Shown here: positions 9,201 to 16,080 of the stretch, in pieces | Layout of the letters: every line of letters begins with the position of its first letter | Numbering within the stretch: the stretch's first letter is position 1 | Assembly: GCA_964554365.1 (NCBI GenBank) | Contig: CAZKOJ010000003.1 | Span: forward strand, 12,075 to 76,074 | Length of the DNA: 64,000 bases | From: Clostridium_AM sp964554365 | GTDB taxonomy: Bacteria > Bacillota > Clostridia > Clostridiales > Clostridiaceae | Direction of reading: 5' to 3' | Notes under the pieces: generated by a model | The model's input: the letters and a program-made list of their open reading frames with translations, nothing else | What the model was told of the DNA's origin: nothing | The model's database searches: none | Translations under genes and position numbers: made by a program

Positions 9201-9235
9201 AAATATATGGTTATAAACTAAAAGGAGGTATGCCA

Positions 9236-9778
9236 GTGGATGAAGATAAATTACTAATGGAGAAGTTTCAAAAAGGCAGTGAGCAGTGCTTTGAAGAGCT
9301 TATAATAAAGTATAGAGCTGCAGCAGTATGTTTTGCTGCACGGTATACCTCAGATAAATATATTGCAGAGGATATTGCTCAAGAAAGCTTTGCTTATTTC
9401 TATGTATATAAGGACAAGTATGACAATAAGTATTCTTTTAAAACTTATTTGTTTACCATTATACGTAATAAAAGCATTGATTACTACAGGAAAATTAAAA
9501 GAGAGGATCTTAATTATAATTTATATAACTTAAGCAGTTTAGATACTCCTGAAGATATAATATTAAGAGATGAAAGAAAAAATTTAGTTAGAAACAATAT
9601 AAATAAGCTAAAAGAAGATTATAAGATAGCTATTTATTTAATAGATTATGAAGAATTTAGCTACAAAGAAACTGGAATAATTATGAAGAAAAACCTAGCT
9701 CAAATGAAAATACTAGTTTATAGAGCAAGAAAAAAATTAAAGCTATTAATGGAAGAGGAGGGATATACAATTGAATGA
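9236..9778 (+). CDS. ECF-type RNA polymerase sigma factor
   Basis: 180 residues. Sigma region 2 runs from about 10 to 85 (FEELIIKYRAAAVCFAARYT, AEDIAQESFAYFY, YLFTIIRNKSIDYYRK). A linker follows, then region 4 from about 115 to 170 (INKLKEDYKIAIYLIDYEEF, then YKETGIIMKKNLAQMKILVY, then RARKKL). There is no sigma-70 region 1 or 3, as in ECF factors. I choose GTG 9236, 7 bases after AAAGGAGG; the ATG at 9230 is only one base from that site. It is embedded in a transporter operon and overlaps a small two-membrane-segment protein by 8 bases. That layout suggests a sigma/anti-sigma pair sensing transporter state or envelope stress. Confidence 0.88.
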   Translation: MDEDKLLMEKFQKGSEQCFEELIIKYRAAAVCFAARYTSDKYIAEDIAQESFAYFYVYKDKYDNKYSFKTYLFTIIRNKSIDYYRKIKREDLNYNLYNLSSLDTPEDIILRDERKNLVRNNINKLKEDYKIAIYLIDYEEFSYKETGIIMKKNLAQMKILVYRARKKLKLLMEEEGYTIE

Positions 9779-10049
9779 AAAAGATAAGGACTTTATTCAT
9801 AATGTTCATAAGAAAATAAGTTATATTGAGCATGTTAGATGCGAAGAAGAAAAAGTTCAACAGTACAAAAGATCAAATATGAAAAAAAATATTAAACTAG
9901 CCTTAGGTTTTATTATAGTTCTCTGTATAATCTTGATTCCTGCACTTATAACAAAGAGTTTTGATATGATATATGTATTTATTTTAGGAATGTGTATTTT
10001 AGGTTTTTGCTGTTACTATGAAAATTACTCAAAGGAGATATCTCAATGA
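9771..10049 (+). CDS. Small membrane protein, candidate anti-sigma factor
   Basis: 92 residues starting at a TTG (9771) that overlaps the sigma gene stop; AGAGGAGGG lies 9 bases upstream. A charged cytoplasmic N-terminus of about 40 residues (MNEKDKDFIHNVHKKISYIE) is followed by two membrane segments (LALGFIIVLCIILIPAL and MIYVFILGMCILGFCCYY). Translational coupling to an ECF sigma gene and this topology fit a membrane anti-sigma factor, but there is no recognisable ZAS zinc motif. The role is inference from context. Its stop overlaps the next start (ATGA). Confidence 0.6.
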   Translation: MNEKDKDFIHNVHKKISYIEHVRCEEEKVQQYKRSNMKKNIKLALGFIIVLCIILIPALITKSFDMIYVFILGMCILGFCCYYENYSKEISQ

Positions 10050-11173
10050 TTTTAAATATTATATGGAAAGAAATAAAATATCAGCTCAAAAACATAACCT
10101 TTTATGGCTTTTTCATAGTAATTTTACTCATGTTTTTTTCTCAGCTTGGTATTCCAAAAGTAAATGACTTAACTTTAATAAAACAAAAAGAAAATTTTTA
10201 TAGAACTGAAAAAATCACGGACAAAGATAAAGAAATGAAACAACTGTATTTATTCTTAAATAATGATTATGCAAAAGGTACTGTACAAAAATATAAAACT
10301 GTATTTGGATATAATGTTAAGTTAAATGATAGTGGAAAAGATTATTTGAAAGCAGTAATTGATAAGATTTATACTTTTGATAGTGAAAATAATTTAAAAA
10401 TAAAGGTTTCATATAATGAATATTTAGATTTACTTAGAGATTTGGATAAAAAATTGAAGGGAAATACTATTTATGGAGATAATTATAGATCTGGTATTTT
10501 GAATGAAGCAACATCCTTGCAAAAAGCAGTGAAAACTTTTAATGATGTTATGAGAAAAGATAAATTTACTAATGCCTATGGAAGGCTTTTTGCAGACTAT
10601 ATGGGAATCACAGCAGGATTTTTTCCAGTATTTCTATCTGCATTTATTTTTATAAGAGAAAAAAATAAAAAGGAATATGAGAAAATATACAGCTCCAAGC
10701 TTTCATTTACAAAATATATTCTAGCTAAATATATAGGAATATGTATTTGTATAATGGGGTGTTATTTTATATTAGCAACCTACACCACCTTAGCATATTC
10801 AAAATTTGCTTTGGACACTAATTATGTAATTGATAGAATGGCTATATATAAGTACACTTTTGCCTGGATAGCTCCAACTGTACTTTTTACTACTGCTTTT
10901 GGTATTCTAACAGCTGCAATTTTTAATAATCGAATTGCGGCAATAGCAGCTCAATTAATTCTATGGTCTATCAGTATTCAAGATTTAATTGGATATTATG
11001 GATTAACCAATTATGTAATAAGATTTAACGAATTTGGACAATATGATAAATACCTCCAGTTTCGAACTACAATCATTGAAAATAGAATTTTTTATACTTT
11101 AATCTCCTTTGTGGTTGTTTTATTAGGTGCACATGTCTGGACTAAATTTAGGGAAAAAGGTACTTATTCATAA
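10046..11173 (+). CDS. ABC-2 type permease, last gene of the sigma-factor operon
   Basis: 375 residues. One N-terminal membrane segment (ITFYGFFIVILLMFF) is followed by an outside domain of about 130 residues. The remaining membrane segments carry the permease loop FIREKNKKEYEKIYSSKLSF, and a final segment sits at the C-terminus. The layout is that of ABC-2 membrane proteins with a large first extracellular loop. The ATG at 10046 overlaps the upstream stop by 4 bases and has AAAGGAG upstream. A hairpin at 11184-11215 probably ends the operon. Confidence 0.8.
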   Translation: MILNIIWKEIKYQLKNITFYGFFIVILLMFFSQLGIPKVNDLTLIKQKENFYRTEKITDKDKEMKQLYLFLNNDYAKGTVQKYKTVFGYNVKLNDSGKDYLKAVIDKIYTFDSENNLKIKVSYNEYLDLLRDLDKKLKGNTIYGDNYRSGILNEATSLQKAVKTFNDVMRKDKFTNAYGRLFADYMGITAGFFPVFLSAFIFIREKNKKEYEKIYSSKLSFTKYILAKYIGICICIMGCYFILATYTTLAYSKFALDTNYVIDRMAIYKYTFAWIAPTVLFTTAFGILTAAIFNNRIAAIAAQLILWSISIQDLIGYYGLTNYVIRFNEFGQYDKYLQFRTTIIENRIFYTLISFVVVLLGAHVWTKFREKGTYS

Positions 11174-11183
11174 CACTGTAGTA

Positions 11184-11215
11184 GCTAGATCAGATGTCAA
11201 TCCACCTGATCTAGC
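11184..11215 (+). terminator. Hairpin ending the ABC/sigma operon
   Basis: A perfect 10-bp stem, GCTAGATCAG and CTGATCTAGC with a 12-base loop, lies 10 bases after the last stop. No T-run follows, so it may stabilise the 3' end rather than terminate on its own. Confidence 0.5.
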
Positions 11216-11320
11216 AAAACAAATTGTTAGCAACTCCTAGGGGGCTTTGGCGGACCTCAAGTATGTCTTAGGTCTATAAATCATCCAGAAATATTTTTAA
11301 AATCTATATGATAACTCACT

Positions 11321-12082
11321 TCATCTAGGATTTTTTACGCTTTTAGTTATTACACTGCTTGGATTTACATTAAACTCTATAATTAAGTTATTATAAGGTG
11401 GAGCATTTATACCTACTTTTAAACCTACAGCTATATTATAATCTGATATACATATATTTTCTGTAGTATTCTGTTCAATAGCTAATATTTCTACTTCATT
11501 TAAACAAAATTGTTCATCGTTACCATATAATCTCAAAATTTCATTTTCAATATATGGATTTAGTAATGTTACTATTACTTTATCTTCAATGCTTAAAATT
11601 GTACTTTTAGATTTTTCTTCTCGTTGTTTATATATATATTTATAATGTGAAGGACTGCCCCATTTTTCAACTCTATTATATTCAGGTATAGATGAATTAA
11701 AATAAACTATTATAGGGCAACTATTTAACTTTGGATGAGCATTGAAAAACTCCCTATCACCGTATCTTATAGCTTCTAGGGCTAAAGGTAATTCCCTCCT
11801 AAAAACGCCATTACGTATAGCTGCATTTCCTATATCAAACTCACCATCTACATCCAAATAAACATTGAGTAAATACTCATTGTTTATCTTACACCACTCT
11901 GCTAATACCTCATCTCTCATTGAGGTAACTTTATCATATGCATATGCTAAGCCAATTGTAAGAAAAAGTTCTCCGGTTACATCGGAATGTGTTAGTGTAT
12001 ATCGTCTACATATAATTGGTTCAGTAGTTGTAACACCATGTCTAAACTCTACTGACAATTTTTTAGGATTTAATCTTGCCAA
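11321..12082 (-). CDS. Staygreen-family protein (Mg-dechelatase homologue) with C-terminal extension
   Basis: 253 residues from a TTG at 12082 preceded by AAGGTGG; this places the start at ARLNPKKLSVEF, the usual family N-terminus. Residues 1-150 carry the staygreen signature: RRYTLTHSDVTGELFLTIG, RDEVLAEW, RRELPLALEAIRYGD, then YFNSSIPEYNRVEKWG. Plant SGR and some bacterial homologues remove Mg from chlorophyll a. About 100 further residues of mixed beta character follow that I cannot assign. The organism shows no photosynthesis genes here, so the natural substrate is unknown. The gene is monocistronic, with a strong hairpin in its leader (12108-12153). Confidence 0.8.
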   Translation of the reverse strand: MARLNPKKLSVEFRHGVTTTEPIICRRYTLTHSDVTGELFLTIGLAYAYDKVTSMRDEVLAEWCKINNEYLLNVYLDVDGEFDIGNAAIRNGVFRRELPLALEAIRYGDREFFNAHPKLNSCPIIVYFNSSIPEYNRVEKWGSPSHYKYIYKQREEKSKSTILSIEDKVIVTLLNPYIENEILRLYGNDEQFCLNEVEILAIEQNTTENICISDYNIAVGLKVGINAPPYNNLIIEFNVNPSSVITKSVKNPR

Positions 12083-12107
12083 AGATACCACCTTCTCCAA
12101 AATAAAA

Positions 12108-12153
12108 TTACACATATAGTTAATAATATGAAACTATTTAACCATATGTGTAA
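12108..12153 (-). promoter_or_regulatory. Long dyad in the leader of the staygreen-family gene
   Basis: TTACACATATAGTTAA (12108-12123) pairs with TTAACCATATGTGTAA (12138-12153) with one mismatch. On the minus strand the hairpin is followed by TTTTATTTT and then the ribosome site. It could be an operator, a transcription attenuator, or the terminator of a short upstream RNA. Confidence 0.55.
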
Positions 12154-12225
12154 CTAAAAATCTTTTTGAAAAAGCGTTTAAATTTTAATTTTATTATTAT
12201 CATTCATATTTACTAACCCACTAAA

Positions 12226-12405
12226 TTATTTATTTTCTTTTTCGTCTATTTTTTCTATTATTTTATCCAATTTCTTCTCTATATTGTTATTAGACTTTAC
12301 TATGTTTAACACTATCTTAGTGCCTTTTACAAAAATGAATGCTATTGCAATCAAAATAGCAAAATTTATGATTGTAGCAATAATTTGAGAAAAATTTATT
12401 TCCAT
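12226..12405 (-). CDS. Small single-span membrane protein (DUF4083-like)
   Basis: 59 residues starting MEINFSQIIATI; AGGGGG sits 6 bases upstream of this ATG, whereas the longer frame would place that site inside the gene. One membrane segment (residues 6-30) is followed by a charged C-terminal helix, NNNIEKKLDKIIEKIDEKEN, with a heptad pattern. It resembles small DUF4083-type membrane proteins. No function is known. It sits alone between the staygreen gene and hisS on the same strand, with no close spacing to either. Confidence 0.6.
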   Translation of the reverse strand: MEINFSQIIATIINFAILIAIAFIFVKGTKIVLNIVKSNNNIEKKLDKIIEKIDEKENK

Positions 12406-12569
12406 GATATCCCCCTTCACTCTTGTGATTTTTTAATTTGATACTGTTATCTAATCGAAAGCATCAAATATTTCACCAACTATGCACTTATAATTGGATT
12501 GATAGTTATATATTTACATATATAACTATATCACATTTTAGACATTATATTAAATAAATGCAACCACCT

Positions 12570-12604
12570 AAAATAGGCGATGATTTTAAAGTGACTCCTA
12601 TTTT
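12570..12604 (-). terminator. Weak hairpin after hisS
   Basis: AAAATAGG (12570-12577) and CCTATTTT (12597-12604) pair across 19 bases, about 30 bases beyond the hisS stop. There is no clear U-run, so this is a weak call. Confidence 0.35.
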
Positions 12605-12635
12605 ATCCATATAAAATAAATTTCTATAACATTAG

Positions 12636-13961
12636 TTACTTATTTTCTAGTGAAACTTTATTAATAATATTTTCTAAGCTTAATTTATATTGCTCTCCTG
12701 TACTCATATTTTTAAGTGTTAACAAATCACTTTTAACTTCCTCTTCACCAATTATTATTACATATGGAATTCCTAATTTATTGGCATGTGAAAGTTTTTT
12801 AGTGAATTTACCATCTTCTAAATAGACCTCTGAGTTAATATTGCTTTGTCTTAATTTCTTAGCAACGGTAATAGCATACTCCATATTTTCATCCATAGGA
12901 ACAACTAACACCTTTGTTAAAGATGATGAAGGATTTTCTTTTAGAATACCTAGGTCTCTTAGTTGAGAAAATAATCTAGTCAATCCTATTGACATCCCAA
13001 CGCCTTGCAGCTTTTGATTAGTATAGTATTCCGCTAAATCATCATAACGTCCCCCTGAACATATGGAGCCCACATTAGGATAATCATCTAACATTGTTTC
13101 ATAAACTGTTCCAGTATAGTATTCTAAGCCTCTAGCTATTTTTAAATCTATTATATAATTTTTTTCAGGAACTCCAAAACAATTAATGTAATAAACAACC
13201 TTTGTAAGTTCCTCTATACCTTCCTTAAAGACTTCATTTTCTATATTCAATTTAATTAGAGAATCTATTATTTCTTGGTTATTTCCATTTATACTAATAA
13301 AATTAACTATACTTTCAATAGCAGCTTTGTCCAATCCTATATTCTTTAATTCTTCACAAATTGAATCAACACCTATTTTTTCCACCTTATCAATAATTCT
13401 TAAAACCTCTATACTATTTAAAATCCCCAGAGAATTGAAGAATCCATTTAAAATTTTTCTGTTATTTATACGTATTTTAAAGGCTTCCAAACCAATCTCT
13501 TTAAATATTAAATACATTATGCTTGGAAGTTCTGCATCATTTACTATATTTAGCTTTCCATTTGTAATAATGTCTATATCGCACTGATAAAATTCACGAT
13601 AACGTCCTTTTTGATTTCTTTCACCTCTGTACACTTTACCTATTTGATATCTACGGAAAGGAAAAGTTAAATCAGACATATGCTGGGCTGTGTATCTAGC
13701 AAACGGAACTGTTAAGTCAAATCTTAATGATAAATCCGTACTTCCCTTAGTAAACCTATAAATTTGTTTATCTGTTTCATCCCCACCCTTAGCTAGCAAT
13801 ATTTCAGTTTTTTCAATTACAGGGGTATCCATTGGTATAAAACCACTGTTTTCATAATTTTTTCTAATAACATAGAGAATATTATTAAATGCAATTTGAT
13901 CAGCTGGTAGTAATTCCATGAACCCTGGTAAAGTTGATGGTTTAATAATTTGTTTTTTCAT
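12636..13961 (-). CDS. hisS: Histidine--tRNA ligase
   Basis: 441 residues, a class II aminoacyl-tRNA synthetase that charges tRNA-His. Motif 2 is visible as FRRYQIGKVYRGERNQKGRY (about 102-121). The histidine A and B signatures appear as ARGLEYYTGTVYE and SGGRYDDLAEYY, motif 3 as GVGMSIGLTRL, and the C-terminal anticodon-binding domain as KVLVVPMDENMEYAITVAKK onward. It is somewhat longer than the common 415-430. The ATG follows AGGAGG. It is transcribed alone behind a 240-base leader that contains a 14-residue peptide gene with tandem His codons and an intrinsic terminator, so histidine-responsive attenuation is likely. Confidence 0.95.
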   Translation of the reverse strand: MKKQIIKPSTLPGFMELLPADQIAFNNILYVIRKNYENSGFIPMDTPVIEKTEILLAKGGDETDKQIYRFTKGSTDLSLRFDLTVPFARYTAQHMSDLTFPFRRYQIGKVYRGERNQKGRYREFYQCDIDIITNGKLNIVNDAELPSIMYLIFKEIGLEAFKIRINNRKILNGFFNSLGILNSIEVLRIIDKVEKIGVDSICEELKNIGLDKAAIESIVNFISINGNNQEIIDSLIKLNIENEVFKEGIEELTKVVYYINCFGVPEKNYIIDLKIARGLEYYTGTVYETMLDDYPNVGSICSGGRYDDLAEYYTNQKLQGVGMSIGLTRLFSQLRDLGILKENPSSSLTKVLVVPMDENMEYAITVAKKLRQSNINSEVYLEDGKFTKKLSHANKLGIPYVIIIGEEEVKSDLLTLKNMSTGEQYKLSLENIINKVSLENK

Positions 13962-13995
13962 TTTAGTCCTCCTGAAATTATAATATATTTAATAT

Positions 13996-14029
13996 AAAAA
14001 AACCCATGCAGGCGTTGTACCTACACAGG
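13996..14029 (-). terminator. Attenuator terminator in the hisS leader
   Basis: On the minus strand CCTGTGTAGG (14029-14020) pairs with CCTGCATGGG (14012-14003) over 10 bp using G:U pairs, with a 7-base loop and then seven U residues. It lies between the leader peptide and hisS. Upstream segments near 14030-14120 can form competing hairpins, including a tgtatc/gataca pair and an atacag/ctgtat pair that share one arm. Confidence 0.75.
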
Positions 14030-14131
14030 TGATAACTCTTTAACTAAACAACTTGTCATCACCATAAATACAGCTACCTAAAAACTCAAGTAGACCTGTA
14101 TCTATGATTAATTTTTTCATGATACAAATCT

Positions 14132-14176
14132 TTAATAATGATGATTTAATTTACATGTTTTATTTGAATTTTCCAT
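14132..14176 (-). CDS. hisS leader peptide (14 residues with tandem His codons)
   Basis: The ORF MENSNKTCKLNHHY begins at ATG 14176, 6 bases after AGGAGA and about 25 bases after the inferred transcription start. Two adjacent His codons and a Tyr codon sit directly before the stop, the position used for ribosome stalling in amino-acid attenuators. The attenuator terminator follows about 100 bases downstream. The hisS context makes His starvation sensing the natural reading; it is inferred from sequence only. Confidence 0.6.
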   Translation of the reverse strand: MENSNKTCKLNHHY

Positions 14177-14206
14177 AATGTCTCTCCTAAATGTATAATT
14201 TTCACA

Positions 14207-14235
14207 ATTGTAACACATCACAATTAAGTATTCAA
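14207..14235 (-). promoter_or_regulatory. Sigma-A promoter of the hisS leader
   Basis: On the minus strand TTGAAT (14235-14230) and TACAAT (14212-14207) are spaced by exactly 17 bases. Transcription would begin near 14200, just upstream of the leader peptide. Confidence 0.7.
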
Positions 14236-14278
14236 GATGAATATAGGTATTTTCGTGATTTTTTACTCTTTACCACAC

Positions 14279-14390
14279 AAAAAATACCATTAATTCAAGA
14301 TAAGGCATCTTCAATTAATAACTAGTCAGTATTCTGATGATATTTAACTTGTTATTTTCTTTTTGATGCCTTAAACGGTATTTTTAATAT
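14279..14390. repeat. Long imperfect hairpin between hisS leader and L,D-transpeptidase
   Basis: TAAGGCATC (14301-14309) pairs with GATGCCTTA (14365-14373), and outside these AAAAATACC pairs with GGTATTTTT with a 9-base bulge. The 55-base loop contains further short pairings. It may terminate the minus-strand transpeptidase transcript or be a small structured RNA. Confidence 0.45.
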
Positions 14391-14429
14391 AGAAAAAACT
14401 TGTTACATGTGGTATGTAAATATTAATGA

Positions 14430-14762
14430 TTAGTAAATATTTACTGGTGTCCCTATGGGAACTATATCATACAGTTCCTTTGCATTATTGCTATACATGC
14501 GTACACATCCATGACTCACTGGTTGTGATATAGACCACGGCATATCAGTTCCATGAATACCATAAGTTCCTCCTGGAATGTTAAGCTGCATAAAATGTCC
14601 ACCAAATTGTTCTCCCCCCAAGCCTTTATTAATAATTCTCCAATGTCCTAAAGGCGTAGGAGTAGCAGGTTTCCCAACAGCAACTGGGGATTGCTTTATT
14701 AAAATACCATTTTTAAATAATTTCAATACTCGCCTTCTTGTGTCAATATCAATACGATACAT
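14430..14762 (-). CDS. Minimal L,D-transpeptidase (YkuD domain)
   Basis: 110 residues, consisting of the YkuD catalytic domain alone. The signature is complete: His70 in GIHGTDMPW and SHGCVRM with catalytic Cys86. The fold begins at the first residues (YRIDIDTRRRVLKLFKNG) and ends at the last (IPIGTPVNIY-like end). YkuD enzymes form 3-3 peptidoglycan crosslinks or attach proteins to the wall. There is no signal peptide, membrane anchor or LysM, which is unusual for an enzyme that works outside the membrane; similar minimal versions occur in spore formers. AGGGGGTG precedes the ATG. The gene is monocistronic. Confidence 0.88.
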   Translation of the reverse strand: MYRIDIDTRRRVLKLFKNGILIKQSPVAVGKPATPTPLGHWRIINKGLGGEQFGGHFMQLNIPGGTYGIHGTDMPWSISQPVSHGCVRMYSNNAKELYDIVPIGTPVNIY

Positions 14763-14862
14763 ATATTAACACCCCCTAATATATTTTATTCTATAAGAGC
14801 AAATGTATTCTTAGATTTGAAGTTAATGATAAGCATTATCAATACAGTTTAAAAATATACAT

Positions 14863-14899
14863 AAAAAGGAGCCACTTTTTTTTAAGTGACTCCTTTTTA
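14863..14899. terminator. Bidirectional terminator beyond the DUF1002 gene
   Basis: AAAAAGGAGCCACTT pairs with AAGTGACTCCTTTTT around a T-rich loop, leaving U-runs on both strands. It ends the minus-strand DUF1002 transcript. Confidence 0.8.
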
Positions 14900-14952
14900 T
14901 GTGTTGATATTATCTTTAATTAGTTTTACATTTTTATGTTACTCTAATATTA

Positions 14953-15822
14953 TTAGAAAAGATTTGTAAAAAAATTAGAAACTGAACTCCACATTTTACT
15001 AAAGAAACCTTTAGCTTCATCGCTTTGTAGAGTTCCTTTTAATTGGTTTGTAACATCATTTAATTGACTTTTTATTTGTTTAAAGTCTAAATTTAAGCCA
15101 TTTATTTTGTCCATCAAAGCAGTTATATGCTTAATATCATCTTGATTTAAGTTATAGTTATAATTATTAGTTGTATTCACTACTATTTTTTCTATTTCTT
15201 TTTCAGTTTTAGGTTTTTCTTTAACAACTTCTTTTTTAACTTCATTTATTAAACCTGCAGCTTTATCTTGCCCAATTTTTTCGCCTAAATTACCAGTTAC
15301 TACTAATTCTTCATTAGCAGCTTTCTTTTTCTTTTCATCAATTTTTTTTCCACCAGTACTACTTTCAAATCCTTTTAATATTCCTGTAAGGGCTGCTGTA
15401 CCTGATACATTAAAAGGAGCTGCTGCTTTAACATTAGCATTTTCTATACCTGCAGTAATTAAAGCATTTCTTATCATACTTTCATTAACCCAATATATAT
15501 TATGTGTAGATATTTTAAGTCCACCTTCATCAGTAGGCTCTACATATGAACAGGATATAGATTTTGTTCCTATTTGCTTTTCAGAAGCTACGCCTCCTAA
15601 ATATTTAACTTCTTCATCCTTATTTACTTCTAGTAGATTAGCCTCTTCCTTATTAGCACCAAAACATTTAAGCATGTCCTGTTTTTGCTGATTAGTTAAA
15701 TCTGCTCCTAATGTAACATTTTTAAAAGCATCAGCATGAACTTTTTCTCCTGGCATAGATATTATTACAGACATGGTAAAGAACATAATTAAAAATTTGC
15801 TCATAATTATTTTAAATTTCAT
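14953..15822 (-). CDS. Secreted DUF1002 (YpuA-like) protein
   Basis: 289 residues from ATG 15822, 8 bases after AAAGGAG; a further-upstream start would place that ribosome site inside the gene. A signal peptide (FKIIMSKFLIMFFTMSVIIS) probably ends at VHA-DAF. The DUF1002 core follows: VTLGADLTNQQKQDMLKCFG, KYLGGVASEKQIGTKSISCS, THNIYWVNESMIRNALITAG and AAPFNVSGTAALTGILKGFE. A low-complexity Lys/Glu stretch and a helical tail end in an aromatic-rich FFSKMWSSVSNFFTNLF. The family (YpuA in Bacillus) is extracytoplasmic with unknown function. It ends at a good terminator. Confidence 0.85.
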   Translation of the reverse strand: MKFKIIMSKFLIMFFTMSVIISMPGEKVHADAFKNVTLGADLTNQQKQDMLKCFGANKEEANLLEVNKDEEVKYLGGVASEKQIGTKSISCSYVEPTDEGGLKISTHNIYWVNESMIRNALITAGIENANVKAAAPFNVSGTAALTGILKGFESSTGGKKIDEKKKKAANEELVVTGNLGEKIGQDKAAGLINEVKKEVVKEKPKTEKEIEKIVVNTTNNYNYNLNQDDIKHITALMDKINGLNLDFKQIKSQLNDVTNQLKGTLQSDEAKGFFSKMWSSVSNFFTNLF

Positions 15823-15929
15823 ACTTTCAATCTCCTTTATTTTTTTATGCATAAATCAAAGGTGCAATTCCTTAGTTTATGTATATATTATATATTTAAA
15901 TATATAAATTATAAAGGAGATTACAAATA

Positions 15930-16080
15930 ATTAACTATATTTTCATAATATCTATTAATTCTTGATAAATTTCTTCTCTAGAAAAGTTTGCTTTTATAAG
16001 TTCTTTATTACTTTTGTTTAATAATACATTGTAAAAACCCTTTTCTACTATTGCATCACAATTATTTTTCCTTATTGGAA
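15930..16080 (-). pseudogene. Possible gene remnant downstream of the sigma-54 regulator
   Basis: An open frame of about 50 codons without a start runs through this stretch and ends in EEIYQELIDIMKI followed by TAG at about 15937. It overlaps the end of the sigma-54 regulator in another frame. The codon use looks protein-coding and the C-terminus resembles a normal helix end, but there is no initiation signal. It may be the tail of a deleted gene. I do not recognise the parent. Confidence 0.3.

Noticed and set aside
13996..14235. T-box riboswitch upstream of hisS
   Set aside because: The conserved 14-base T-box sequence and a specifier-loop AGTA/GNUG pattern are absent; GGTACAACGCC is only a partial resemblance. 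A leader-peptide attenuator explains the region better.
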